NCBI GenBank assembly: GCA_900757235.1
Contig: CAAENB010000133.1
Coordinates: 1-17,718 of the forward strand
Source of the DNA: an uncultured Collinsella sp.
GTDB lineage: Bacteria; Actinomycetota; Coriobacteriia; Coriobacteriales; Coriobacteriaceae
DNA length: 17,718 nt
Direction of reading: 5' to 3'
Shown: positions 1 to 7,593 of the stretch, piece after piece
Layout: every line of letters starts with the position of its first letter
Numbering within the stretch: position 1 is the first letter of the stretch
Translations under genes and position numbers: made by a program
Notes under the pieces: generated by a model
The model's database searches: none
Told to the model about the DNA's origin: nothing
Seen by the model: only the letters and a program-made list of their open reading frames with translations

Positions 1-1
1 C

Positions 2-1903
2 GAGGCACGCGCGGACGGTAAGAACTTGGCAACGGTTCGCCTATCGTGTGATCGTGAGCTCAAGGTCGGGGCGCACGTGCGTGTTATCGGTCGCGTTTCA
101 CGTTTTGAGAACGATGCGTATGGTCGCTCACGCGTGCTTCGAGGCGAGCTCCGAAAAGTGAAGGTCATCCGGTTGGTGTCGGTCGACGAGGGCTCTCCGG
201 GGCCGCTGCTTCGACTGCGAAATGAGCTGCTTGCGTCCATCTCGCCTGCGACCGACCCGGCGCGTGCGCTCATAGCCGGTGTCGCCTGCGGTCGTTCGGC
301 CGAGCTGCGCGCCCAGCCGGCGGGCGACTGGTTTTCGGTGACGGGAACGGCGCATCTTATCGCCGTCTCGGGCAGCCATTTGGCTATCGTGGGGTTTGTA
401 ATCGAGGGTGTATTGCAAAAGACTCGATGCTCACGTGGTCTTCAGCGGGCGATATTGGCGATAACGCTTGTGGGCTATGCTGCCTTTACGGGCGCGTCTC
501 CCTCGGCCGTGCGTGCGTGCTGCATGGTGTTCGTGACGCTTGTCGTAAACGGCGCGGGGCGTCGTCGGCACGGCCTTTCGGCACTCTTCGTAACCATGTC
601 CATCTTTGTGCTACTGCGGCCGACGGTGCTGTTCGAGATGGGCTTTCAACTCTCGTGCGCCAGCGTCTTAGCCATTCTGTGCTTTTGTCCCTATGCGACC
701 TACGCTTTGGGTGAGCTGGGTGTGCCATCGGGCGTTGCCAGCGTGCTTTCCGTCACGCTGTGCTCGCAACTGGCGACACTTCCCATTACCATTCCTGCCT
801 TCGGTACATTCTCGCTCATTGCTCCGTTGGCAAATGCGGTCATCGGTCCGGTGGTGAGCGTTCTGCTCGCTGTGTCGATCGTGCTGGCTCCCTTTTCGCT
901 CGTGGGACCGTTGCGGACTTGGGCGCTCGCTGTGCCCATGATTGCCGCCCGTTGCGCGCTGTTCTTCGAGCAGCTGTTTGCCGCCGTGCCGGGTGCATAC
1001 GTGAGCGTGCCGCCCGATAGCATGTGGATTTACCTAGTGCCGTGTTTTCTGGCGGTTCTGCTGGTCTGGTGGCCGCGTCCCCGTGCACGTCCTATGGCGG
1101 TGGGGCTTGCATGCCTGATGCTCTTGGCTGCGATTCCGTACGTCTATTGGGATCGATTCGCTCCGCCTTCGGTGACGGTGCTCGAAGTGGGCCAGGCCGA
1201 TGCGATTCTTATCCGCCAGGGCGGCGCAGTTGCACTTGTCGACTGCGGACTCGACGAGCGCGTGGTGGCGGCGTTGGTTCGCAATAACGTGCACCATATC
1301 GACGCCGTCTTTGTGACGCATTGGGATGAGGACCACTGGGGTGGTCTGCCTGCCGTGCTCGAACAGTTTTCGGTCGGAACGATTGCCGTGGCCGCGGATG
1401 CGCTGGAGGATGCTCCTGCCGAGGTGTTGAACCGACCTGGCGTGGAGTATCGGCAGGTGCGCCGTGGGGATATGGTCGACATCGGCTCATTTTGCGCCCG
1501 CGTGATGTGGCCATTCGAGTCCGTGGATGGCGAGGGAAATGAGGACTCGCTTGTCCTTCTGCTCTCTTATGTTCAGGAAGGCAAGGGCCTGCGCATACTC
1601 CTCACCGGTGATGCCGAGCTCGACCAAGAACGGGAATTCGTGCAGGAGGTGGGGGATATCGATGTCCTTAAACTTGGGCATCACGGCTCCAAGGTTTCAG
1701 TCGATGGTGAGTTGCTGGACATCCTGAAGCCCGAGCTTTCTCTCGCAAGCGCCGGTGAGGGGAATCGATACGGCCATCCGTCCGATGCCTGCATCGATGC
1801 CGTTAAGGAAGCGGGTGGTGTGTTCGCGTGTACCATCGAACACGGCGACATTACCGTCGCACCGACTGCGAATGGCTTTGTGATGCGATGCCAGCGACCG
1901 TGA
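2..1903 (+). CDS. comEC: ComEC/Rec2-type DNA uptake channel (5' end missing)
   Basis: This is the membrane channel that carries single-stranded DNA into the cell during natural transformation. The reading frame is open to the left edge of the window, so the TTG at 26 is probably internal and the N-terminus lies outside. Counting from that TTG, residues 10-50 resemble the end of the OB-like N-terminal domain. HLIAVSGSHLAIV at 110-122 is the Competence-domain signature, followed by several hydrophobic helices to about 370. A metallo-beta-lactamase-like domain follows: LVDCG (404-408), THWDEDHWGG (431-440), LLTGDAE (525-531) and KLGHHGSK (549-556), with the main metal-ligand motifs intact. This is the full three-domain layout of the family. 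Its partner ComEA would be expected just upstream. Presence of the gene does not show that the organism is competent. The identity is firm; the true start is unknown. Confidence 0.93.
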   Translation, partial: EARADGKNLATVRLSCDRELKVGAHVRVIGRVSRFENDAYGRSRVLRGELRKVKVIRLVSVDEGSPGPLLRLRNELLASISPATDPARALIAGVACGRSAELRAQPAGDWFSVTGTAHLIAVSGSHLAIVGFVIEGVLQKTRCSRGLQRAILAITLVGYAAFTGASPSAVRACCMVFVTLVVNGAGRRRHGLSALFVTMSIFVLLRPTVLFEMGFQLSCASVLAILCFCPYATYALGELGVPSGVASVLSVTLCSQLATLPITIPAFGTFSLIAPLANAVIGPVVSVLLAVSIVLAPFSLVGPLRTWALAVPMIAARCALFFEQLFAAVPGAYVSVPPDSMWIYLVPCFLAVLLVWWPRPRARPMAVGLACLMLLAAIPYVYWDRFAPPSVTVLEVGQADAILIRQGGAVALVDCGLDERVVAALVRNNVHHIDAVFVTHWDEDHWGGLPAVLEQFSVGTIAVAADALEDAPAEVLNRPGVEYRQVRRGDMVDIGSFCARVMWPFESVDGEGNEDSLVLLLSYVQEGKGLRILLTGDAELDQEREFVQEVGDIDVLKLGHHGSKVSVDGELLDILKPELSLASAGEGNRYGHPSDACIDAVKEAGGVFACTIEHGDITVAPTANGFVMRCQRP

Positions 1904-1935
1904 CGACGTCGTTGGCGTGTGGTGGGCCCCTGGGC

Positions 1936-1941
1936 TAGAAT
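1936..1941 (+). promoter_or_regulatory. Possible -10 element (TAGAAT) before holA
   Basis: TAGAAT lies 40 bases before the holA start, with a weak TTGGCG 18 bases upstream at 1912-1917. It resembles the TAGAAT before the first dnaJ gene. The call rests only on likeness to a -10 box, so it is tentative. It would give holA its own transcript in the 78-base gap after comEC. Confidence 0.3.
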
Positions 1942-1981
1942 GGCACGGAACGAATACGAAGGCCTGCGGGAGGGGAGCGCA

Positions 1982-2944
1982 ATGTCCGAAACCGGTTTGC
2001 TGCCGGCATATCTGATCGTCGGTACCGACGGAGTTAAGCGCGACCACGCCGTCTCGCGTATGAAAGCGCGTCTGGAAAAATCGGGTATGGTCGAGTTCAA
2101 CCTCGACGAGCGAGACATGACCAAGGACCCCGATATCGAGTCCATTATCGGATCGCTTAACACCTTTCCGATGGGCAGCGAGTTTCGTCTGGTAATCCTC
2201 GATGGCTGCTCAAAGCTCGCCAAGGCGGTCTCGGAGCCGCTCGTTGGGTATCTGGCGAGTCCCAGCCCAACAACGGTCTGCCTCATCATCGCCGACTCAC
2301 TTGCCAAGAATACGCGCCTGTATAAGGCAATCGCCAAGATCGACAAGAAGGCTATCGTCGATTGCTCGGGTACCAAGCGCTGGGAACTGCCGCGCCGTGT
2401 TCAGCAGATGGCGACGCAGCGCGGTAAGTCGATTTCGACGGCGGCCGCCGAGGAGCTCGTCTCGCGTTCGGGCGAAAACACGCGCATGCTCGATAACGAC
2501 TTGGCTAAGCTTGCCCAGATGGTCGAGTCGCCTCAGATTGAACTTGCCGATGTTGAGCGCTGGATTGTTCGTACGTCCGAGGTTCAACCCTGGGACTTCC
2601 TCAACGCCGTCTCGGCTCGCGATATGCGGCGTTCGCTCGAGCTCTTTAAGCTCCTGCCCTCCAAGAGCTACGTGTGGACTTACACATTGCTGTGCGGTCG
2701 CATTCGCGAGCTTATCGTCGCCAAGGCGCTCGACGCGCGTGGGCAGGGTCGCGAGCTGGCCGCAACGCTCAAGCTCCAGTCCTGGCAGGTCAAGAATCAC
2801 CTGACCTGGGCACGTCGCTTTTCGATGGCAGAGCTCATCGCAGCGCTCGAGGGTGCGGTCGATGTGGAGCTCGCGCTCAAGGGTTCGGCCGATTCTCAGA
2901 CGGCGCTTTTGCTCTGGATTACGAACATCTTGAGAAAATCGTGA
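1982..2944 (+). CDS. holA: DNA polymerase III delta subunit (clamp loader)
   Basis: The product is the delta subunit, which opens the beta sliding clamp within the DnaX clamp-loader complex at the replication fork. The protein has 320 residues, close to the family's usual ~330-345. PAYLIVGTDGVKRD at 8-21 opens the AAA+-like domain with a degenerate P-loop, as expected for a subunit that does not hydrolyse ATP. NTFPMGSEFRLVILDG (60-75) matches the conserved core, and the C-terminal third is the helical oligomerisation domain. The frame is open upstream to a GTG at 1919 and an ATG at 1940. I chose the ATG at 1982 because a strong purine-rich ribosome binding site (GGGAGGGGAG, 1968-1977) lies just before it and because family homology starts there. 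comEC-holA-rpsT is a classic neighbourhood in Gram-positive bacteria. Confidence 0.93.
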   Translation: MSETGLLPAYLIVGTDGVKRDHAVSRMKARLEKSGMVEFNLDERDMTKDPDIESIIGSLNTFPMGSEFRLVILDGCSKLAKAVSEPLVGYLASPSPTTVCLIIADSLAKNTRLYKAIAKIDKKAIVDCSGTKRWELPRRVQQMATQRGKSISTAAAEELVSRSGENTRMLDNDLAKLAQMVESPQIELADVERWIVRTSEVQPWDFLNAVSARDMRRSLELFKLLPSKSYVWTYTLLCGRIRELIVAKALDARGQGRELAATLKLQSWQVKNHLTWARRFSMAELIAALEGAVDVELALKGSADSQTALLLWITNILRKS

Positions 2945-2975
2945 TGATACCTGCCTATTTGACAAATTCGTTCTA

Positions 2976-3002
2976 TCCCTTTGAGAGGGAGCGTGCTATA
3001 GT
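2976..3002 (+). promoter_or_regulatory. Extended -10 promoter for rpsT with an inverted repeat in its -35/spacer region
   Basis: TGCTATAGT (2994-3002) is a near-ideal extended -10 element, 76 bases before the rpsT start. No good -35 is found at the usual distance. Instead a perfect inverted repeat, TCCCT-N5-AGGGA (2976-2990), covers the -35 edge and the spacer. It could be an operator or chance. A TTGACA at 2959-2964 is 32 bases from the -10, too far to act with it. Confidence 0.55.
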
Positions 3003-3012
3003 AGGCGCTTGC

Positions 3013-3050
3013 ATGACCTCACCGTGTCTCAGAGGTGTCATACATTTTTT
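3013..3050 (+). promoter_or_regulatory. Hairpin plus T-run in the rpsT leader (possible attenuator)
   Basis: ATGACCTC (3013-3020) can pair with GAGGTGTCAT (3032-3041) as two short helices split by a two-base bulge. Three bases later comes a run of six T (3045-3050). This looks like a weak intrinsic terminator between the promoter and the S20 start codon. The stem is short and imperfect, so it may only partly stop transcription or may have no effect. Confidence 0.35.
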
Positions 3051-3052
3051 GC

Positions 3053-3072
3053 AAGGAACTCGAAAGGAACTC
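3053..3072 (+). repeat. Duplicated ribosome-binding-site-like repeat before rpsT
   Basis: AAGGAACTC occurs twice, at 3053-3061 and 3064-3072, separated by two bases. The second copy is well placed (about 9 bases) for the GTG start at 3078. The first is too far away to act on the same start. Either copy could take part in control of S20 translation. Confidence 0.6.
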
Positions 3073-3077
3073 CAGAA

Positions 3078-3344
3078 GTGGCAAACATCAAGTCTCAGAA
3101 GAAGCGTATCCGCACCAATGAGGCAGCTCGCATGCGTAACAAGGCTGTCAAGTCCGAGCTCAAGACGCTGACCAAGCACGTCCAGTCCGCCGTCGCCGAG
3201 GGCGACGCCGAGAAGGCCCAGGCTGCCCTCAAGACTGTCACCAAGCGTCTCGACATGGCTGCCGCCAAGCATGTTATCCACAAGAACCAGGCTTCCAACC
3301 GCAAGTCCGGTCTTGCCAAGCTCGTGAACAGCATCAACGCCTAA
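3078..3344 (+). CDS. rpsT: 30S ribosomal protein S20
   Basis: S20 binds 16S rRNA early in assembly of the small subunit. The protein has 88 residues, the usual length. It starts ANIKSQKKRIRTNEAARMRNKAVKS, the family's typical lysine- and arginine-rich N-terminus, and contains the conserved HKNQASNRKSGLAKLV stretch near the end. The start is GTG at 3078. The frame is open upstream to a TTG at 3009, but S20 homology begins exactly at the GTG and a ribosome binding site (3064-3069) precedes it. In E. coli S20 also uses a weak non-ATG start as part of autogenous control. The gene is monocistronic as read here, with its own promoter upstream and a strong terminator 35 bases after the stop. Confidence 0.97.
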   Translation: MANIKSQKKRIRTNEAARMRNKAVKSELKTLTKHVQSAVAEGDAEKAQAALKTVTKRLDMAAAKHVIHKNQASNRKSGLAKLVNSINA

Positions 3345-3378
3345 GTTGTAAATTTCACACCACACAGATTACGCGCAT

Positions 3379-3415
3379 AAATGGAGCCTGTTTTATGGAA
3401 CAGGCTCCATTTTTT
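3379..3415 (+). terminator. Rho-independent terminator of rpsT
   Basis: A perfect 14-base-pair stem (3379-3392 with 3399-3412) around a 6-base loop leads into a run of six T (3410-3415). The ATGGAGCCTGTT / AACAGGCTCCAT arms are unmistakable. The element separates rpsT from lepA and lies only 26 bases before the lepA start codon. Confidence 0.95.
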
Positions 3416-3418
3416 GTA

Positions 3419-3433
3419 CCGCTCGGGTAAGAT
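3419..3433 (+). promoter_or_regulatory. Promoter-like element (CCGCTCGGGTAAGAT) directly before lepA
   Basis: TAAGAT (3428-3433) is the best -10 candidate between the rpsT terminator and lepA. Since that terminator should cut transcription, lepA needs a promoter here. The same 11 bases, CCGCTCGGGTA, also precede the first dnaJ gene (7537-7547). The -10 ends 7 bases before the lepA ATG, so the transcript may begin at or next to the start codon. Any -35 would fall in the terminator's 3' arm and is not recognisable. Confidence 0.5.
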
Positions 3434-3440
3434 AGTCCGC

Positions 3441-5252
3441 ATGAATACTTCAATTGACATTTCCCACATCCGCAACTTCTCGATCGTTGCGCATATCGAC
3501 CATGGCAAGTCCACGATCAGCGACCGCATCCTCGAGCTCACCCATACTGTCGACGAACGCGACATGGAGTCGCAGCTGCTCGACACCATGGATATCGAGC
3601 GCGAGCGCGGCATTACGATCAAGTCCAATGCCGTCCGCGTTTCCTATGACGCCGACGATGGTGAGACGTATCAGTTCAATCTGATCGATACGCCGGGCCA
3701 CGTGGACTTTACCTATGAGGTCTCGCGCTCGCTGGCAGCCTGTGAGGGCGCGGTACTCGTTGTCGACGCCACGCAGGGCGTCGAGGCGCAGACCGTTTCC
3801 AACGCGACGCTCGCCATGAACGCCAATCTGGACATTGTGCCGGCCATCAACAAGATCGACCTGCCCTCGGCCCATCCCGACGAGGTTAAGACCGAGATCG
3901 AGGATGACCTGGCGATCCCCGCCGATGATGCTGTGTGCGTCTCGGGCAAGACCGGCGAGGGCATTCACGATCTGCTGGAGTCCATTGTCTTTTTGATTTC
4001 GCCGCCTAAGGGCGATGCAAACGCTCCGCTCAAAGCGCTCATTTTGGATTCGTACTTTGACGAGTATCGCGGTGTGGTGGCTACGGTGCGCGTCTTCGAT
4101 GGTTCCATCAAAAAGGGCGATACCCTGCTTATGATGCAAGCCAAGGGCGACTTTTTGGTCGACGGCGTGGGCGTCAAGCGTCCTGCCGAGACCCCGGTCG
4201 ACGCGCTGACGGTCGGCGAGGTCGGATATGTGGTCACGGGCTTGAAGGATCCCGAGGCCGTTCGCGTGGGCGATACCCTTACGTGGGCGTCGAACCCCTG
4301 CCCCGAGCCGCTTCCCGGTTATCGCGAGGCCAAGCCCATGGTCTATACGGGCCTGTTCCCGATCGACAACAAGGACTACGAGAACCTGCGTGACGCGCTC
4401 GATAAACTGCACGTCAACGACCCGTCGTTGGTGTGGGAGCCCGAGACCTCGGTGGCGCTTGGCTTTGGCTTCCGCGTGGGCTTCCTGGGCCTGCTGCACA
4501 TGGAAGTCGTCAAGGAACGCCTGGAGCGCGAGTTCAACCTGGACCTCATTGCCACGAGTCCCTCGGTCGACTATCACGTCTACAAGACCGACGGCGAGAT
4601 GATCGATGTCCGCAGTCCGCAGGACCTTCCCGAGGCCACATGCATCGATCGTATCGAGGAACCCTACCTCAAGGCAAAGATCATCTGCCCGCCTGAGTAC
4701 ACGGGTGCCGTCATGCAGCTCGCCATTGAGCACCGCGGCGTCACAACCGATATGATCCACCTGACGAGCAAATCGGTCGAGATGCGCTTCGATATGCCGC
4801 TCGCCGAGCTCATCTTGGACTTCTTCGATCAGCTCAAGAGCCGCACCAAGGGCTATGCCTCGCTCGACTACGAGCTCAACGAGTACCGTCCCTCCGAGCT
4901 CGTGAAGCTCGATATTTTGCTTTCGGGCGACGAGGTGGACGCGCTTTCGTTTATCGTCCATAAGGACAAGGCATATGGCCTGGCCCGTGGCTTGTGCGAC
5001 AAGCTCAAGGAGATCATCCCGCGTCAGCTGTTCGAGGTGCCCATCCAGGGTGCTATCGGCAACAAGATCATCGCCCGTTCCACCGTCAAGGCGCGTCGCA
5101 AGGACGTTCTTGCCAAGTGCTACGGCGGCGATATCTCGCGTAAGCGCAAACTGCTCGAGAAGCAGAAAGAGGGCAAGAAGCGTATGAAGGCCATCGGATC
5201 GGTCGAGGTCCCGCAGGAGGCCTTTATGGCGATCCTCAAGGTGGACGAGTAG
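3441..5252 (+). CDS. lepA: Elongation factor 4 (LepA), ribosomal GTPase
   Basis: EF4/LepA is a translational GTPase related to EF-G that acts on the ribosome, with proposed roles in back-translocation and subunit biogenesis. The protein has 603 residues, the usual length (about 600). GTPase motifs in order: G1 AHIDHGKST (17-25), G2 RGITIK (56-61), G3 DTPGH (83-87), G4 NKID (137-140), G5 VSGK (167-170). The EF-G-like domains and the LepA-specific C-terminal domain (YGGDISRKRKLLEKQKEGKK region) follow. The frame is open upstream to an ATG at 3381, but that lies in the rpsT terminator hairpin. The ATG at 3441 fits homology. It has no visible Shine-Dalgarno sequence, which together with the close -10 box suggests leaderless translation. 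The gene starts a packed lepA-dusB-hemW cluster. Confidence 0.97.
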   Translation: MNTSIDISHIRNFSIVAHIDHGKSTISDRILELTHTVDERDMESQLLDTMDIERERGITIKSNAVRVSYDADDGETYQFNLIDTPGHVDFTYEVSRSLAACEGAVLVVDATQGVEAQTVSNATLAMNANLDIVPAINKIDLPSAHPDEVKTEIEDDLAIPADDAVCVSGKTGEGIHDLLESIVFLISPPKGDANAPLKALILDSYFDEYRGVVATVRVFDGSIKKGDTLLMMQAKGDFLVDGVGVKRPAETPVDALTVGEVGYVVTGLKDPEAVRVGDTLTWASNPCPEPLPGYREAKPMVYTGLFPIDNKDYENLRDALDKLHVNDPSLVWEPETSVALGFGFRVGFLGLLHMEVVKERLEREFNLDLIATSPSVDYHVYKTDGEMIDVRSPQDLPEATCIDRIEEPYLKAKIICPPEYTGAVMQLAIEHRGVTTDMIHLTSKSVEMRFDMPLAELILDFFDQLKSRTKGYASLDYELNEYRPSELVKLDILLSGDEVDALSFIVHKDKAYGLARGLCDKLKEIIPRQLFEVPIQGAIGNKIIARSTVKARRKDVLAKCYGGDISRKRKLLEKQKEGKKRMKAIGSVEVPQEAFMAILKVDE

Positions 5253-5256
5253 GTCT

Positions 5257-6300
5257 ATGGCTCTTTCCGAATATAGTCTGCGGCTGCTGGGCGCCTATGC
5301 CGAGCAGCCGTTCCTTATGGCTCCCATGGCGGGCGTTACCGACCCCGCCTATCGCATCATGTGTCGCCGCCGCGGTGCCAACCTTGCCTACAGCGAGATG
5401 GTGAGCGTGGCAGGCCTTGCCTATGCCAGCAACAAAACGTGGCGCCTGGTGCTGCCGGCCGACGAGGAGCAGCAGATTTGCGTGCAGCTCTTTGGCTCCA
5501 AGCCCGATCAGTTTGCGAGCGCCGTCGCCGCCGTCGAGGAGCGCGTTGGCGATCGCCTGTCGCTCATCGATATCAATATGGCATGCCCCGCCCGCAAGGT
5601 TGTCACCAAGGGCGAGGGTTCGGCGCTCATGCGCACGCCCGACCTGGCCGAGAAGATCGTCGAGGCCACGGTGGGCGCGGCGCACGTGCCCGTGACCGTC
5701 AAGATTCGCAAGGGCTTTTATGCCGAGGACCGCAATGCCGCGACATTTGCCCAGATGCTTGAGAGTGCAGGGGCTGCCGCAGTCGCCGTGCATGGTCGTT
5801 GCGCCACGCAGCTCTACACGGGCCAGGCCGATTGGTCGGTCGTCGATGAGGTTGCCGACGCTGTCGAGATTCCCGTGATTGGTTCGGGCGATGTGTTCTC
5901 GGCCGAGGACGCTGCTGAGCATCTGCACGGCTCGGGTGCCAGCGCGGTGTTTATCGCGCGCGGCATCTACGGCAATCCGTGGGTGTTCGGCGATGCCCGA
6001 GCCCTTGCACTCGATGGCACGCCGGTTCCTTCTCGCTCCTCGGTCGAGCGCCTGGAGGCTCTGCGCGAGCACCTGACGTTGACGCACGAGCTTCTGCCGC
6101 TCATGTCGCGTGCTCGCACGTACGCAAGCTGGTACTTAAAGGGCATGCCCCATGCCGCCGCCTGGCGCGCTCAGGTGGTGCGTTGCTCTACGTACGAGGA
6201 GTTTATGGCGCTGGTCGATGATATCGAGCGCGACGTGGTGGCCTGCGAGGCCGCGCTTGCCGCCGGCGAGTCGGTGCCTGCCCATCCGCTGGAGGCCTAA
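5257..6300 (+). CDS. dusB: tRNA-dihydrouridine synthase, DusB-like
   Basis: This flavin enzyme reduces uridine to dihydrouridine in tRNA using NADPH. It has 347 residues and a TIM-barrel Dus domain. PFLMAPMAGVTDPAYR (18-33) is the FMN-binding start. DINMACPARKVV (105-116) contains the catalytic Cys110, with Ala where many relatives have Gly before the Cys. VKIRKGF, VHGRCATQLYTG (usually HGRTR) and IGSGDVFSAEDA with ARGIYGNPW are the remaining FMN and RNA-binding motifs. The start ATG is 4 bases after the lepA stop, so the two are probably translationally coupled; the ribosome binding site is poor. hemW follows after 2 bases. The Dus family is certain. The DusB subgroup is inferred from motif style, and the exact tRNA position modified cannot be read from sequence. 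Confidence 0.9.
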   Translation: MALSEYSLRLLGAYAEQPFLMAPMAGVTDPAYRIMCRRRGANLAYSEMVSVAGLAYASNKTWRLVLPADEEQQICVQLFGSKPDQFASAVAAVEERVGDRLSLIDINMACPARKVVTKGEGSALMRTPDLAEKIVEATVGAAHVPVTVKIRKGFYAEDRNAATFAQMLESAGAAAVAVHGRCATQLYTGQADWSVVDEVADAVEIPVIGSGDVFSAEDAAEHLHGSGASAVFIARGIYGNPWVFGDARALALDGTPVPSRSSVERLEALREHLTLTHELLPLMSRARTYASWYLKGMPHAAAWRAQVVRCSTYEEFMALVDDIERDVVACEAALAAGESVPAHPLEA

Positions 6301-6302
6301 CG

Positions 6303-7535
6303 GTGGCCGTTACCGCGCTGTACGTGCACGTGCCGTTTTGCGCTCAAAAGTGCCGGTACTGCGACTTTGACTCGCGCAGCTTTGCTGCGTGTGATTTGGA
6401 TGCCGCGCTCGATTCCTATTTTGAGCAGTTGTATGCGCGCCTCGATTCCTTTGGCGACTCCGGGGCGCTTGCGCAGGTCCGCACGGTCTATACTGGCGGC
6501 GGCACGCCATCGCTGGCAGGGGAGCGCCTGGTGGAACTTGCCCGTCGTATCTCCATGTGGTGCAAACCCGTTGAATTTACTTGCGAAGCCAATCCTGAGT
6601 CGCTGGCCGCCGAGCTCGCCACCGCGCTTGCCGAGGCGGGTGTCACGCGCATCTCTCTGGGCGTGCAAACCCTCGACAATATCGAGCTGGCCGCTATTGG
6701 CCGCATTCACGATGCTAATCGGGCACTTGCGGCTATCGCGACGGTGAAGGAAGTTGGCCTCGATGTGTCGTGCGACCTGATGTGCGGCCTTCCCGGGCAG
6801 ACGGCCGCAAGCTGGCGGAGCACGCTCGATGGCGTGCTGGCGGCGGCGCCGCATCATGTGTCGATCTACCCGCTCACGCTTGAGGAGGGGACGCCCCTTT
6901 ATCGCATGGCGTGCCGTGACGAGTCGCTCGAGCCCGATGAGGATTTTCAGGCTTCGTGCATGGACGCGGCGCGTGAGCGCCTGGGTGCGGCCGGCTATCA
7001 TCCGTATGAGGTGGCGAGCTACGCGCTCGACGGCCATGAGTGCGCCCATAACATTGCCTACTGGACCGGACAGGGCTACCTGGGCCTGGGTCGTTCTGCC
7101 GCGGGCATGCTCGACGACGAGGATTTCGACCGTCTTGCAGGTTTGTTCCCCGGCGTGTCTTCTCGAGGCGATGCGTACCGCGTGCGTCTGGTGCAACGTG
7201 ACGATGACGCGACGGCGTTCGAGGCCGAATATCTGTCGCAGCGCGAGGCTGTCGCCGAAGACTTGATGCTCGCTTGTCGCATGACGCGCGGTGTTGCGTC
7301 CGACCTGTTGGCTCGTGCAGCTTGCGTCATCCCAACGGGCGAGCTGGCAGCTGCCTGCGATCGTGCGCTCGAATTGGGTCTTGCCACTTGGGTGCCCGAG
7401 ACGCTCTGGGGTCATGAGGGACCCTTAACTACGGCAGATGTCGTCGCGAGCCATGTTCGAGCTCGTCTGGCGCCGACCCATCTGGGCTGGCTCGATGGAA
7501 ATGTTCTGTTCGAGCTGTTTTGGGATCTAGCTTAG
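6303..7535 (+). CDS. hemW: HemW-like radical SAM protein (heme chaperone)
   Basis: HemW is a radical SAM protein long annotated as coproporphyrinogen III oxidase but now regarded as a heme-binding chaperone that delivers heme to membrane enzymes. The protein has 410 residues, slightly longer than the usual ~380. The [4Fe-4S] motif is CAQKCRYC (C13, C17, C20) followed by DF, the HemW/HemN pattern. GGGTPS (65-70) binds SAM, and HNIAYW (249-254) with GYLGLG (258-263) is the HemN C-terminal signature. Typical relatives continue as GAGAHG where this one has GRSAAG. The GTG start is supported by GGAGG at 6291-6295, inside the end of dusB. The protein lacks the N-terminal extension of true HemN. lepA-hemW linkage is common. 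The HemW reading is more likely than an oxidase, but this is family knowledge, not shown here. Confidence 0.9.
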   Translation: MAVTALYVHVPFCAQKCRYCDFDSRSFAACDLDAALDSYFEQLYARLDSFGDSGALAQVRTVYTGGGTPSLAGERLVELARRISMWCKPVEFTCEANPESLAAELATALAEAGVTRISLGVQTLDNIELAAIGRIHDANRALAAIATVKEVGLDVSCDLMCGLPGQTAASWRSTLDGVLAAAPHHVSIYPLTLEEGTPLYRMACRDESLEPDEDFQASCMDAARERLGAAGYHPYEVASYALDGHECAHNIAYWTGQGYLGLGRSAAGMLDDEDFDRLAGLFPGVSSRGDAYRVRLVQRDDDATAFEAEYLSQREAVAEDLMLACRMTRGVASDLLARAACVIPTGELAAACDRALELGLATWVPETLWGHEGPLTTADVVASHVRARLAPTHLGWLDGNVLFELFWDLA

Positions 7536-7536
7536 G

Positions 7537-7551
7537 CCGCTCGGGTAGAAT
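7537..7551 (+). promoter_or_regulatory. Promoter-like element (CCGCTCGGGTAGAAT) before the first dnaJ gene
   Basis: TAGAAT (7546-7551) is a good -10 candidate just after the hemW stop. It sits in the same CCGCTCGGGTA context found before lepA. Transcription from here would start near 7558 and give a leader of about 35 bases. No clear -35 is seen. A small inverted repeat CTGCT-GTG-AGCAG (7568-7580) touches the ribosome binding site AGGAGG (7579-7584). Confidence 0.45.
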
Positions 7552-7593
7552 TACCGGAATATATACGCTGCTGTGAGCAGGAGGTTGCCGCGC

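Noticed and set aside
1903..1912. 10-bp palindrome ACGACGTCGT at the comEC stop
   Set aside because: It is short, without a loop or T-run. It is not a terminator and is likely chance in GC-rich DNA.
2959..2964. Perfect TTGACA before rpsT
   Set aside because: It is 32 bases from the only good -10 (2997-3002), and no -10 is found 16-18 bases after it.
3450..4961. 503-codon open frame on the minus strand
   Set aside because: It lies opposite lepA and its translation shows no known domain.
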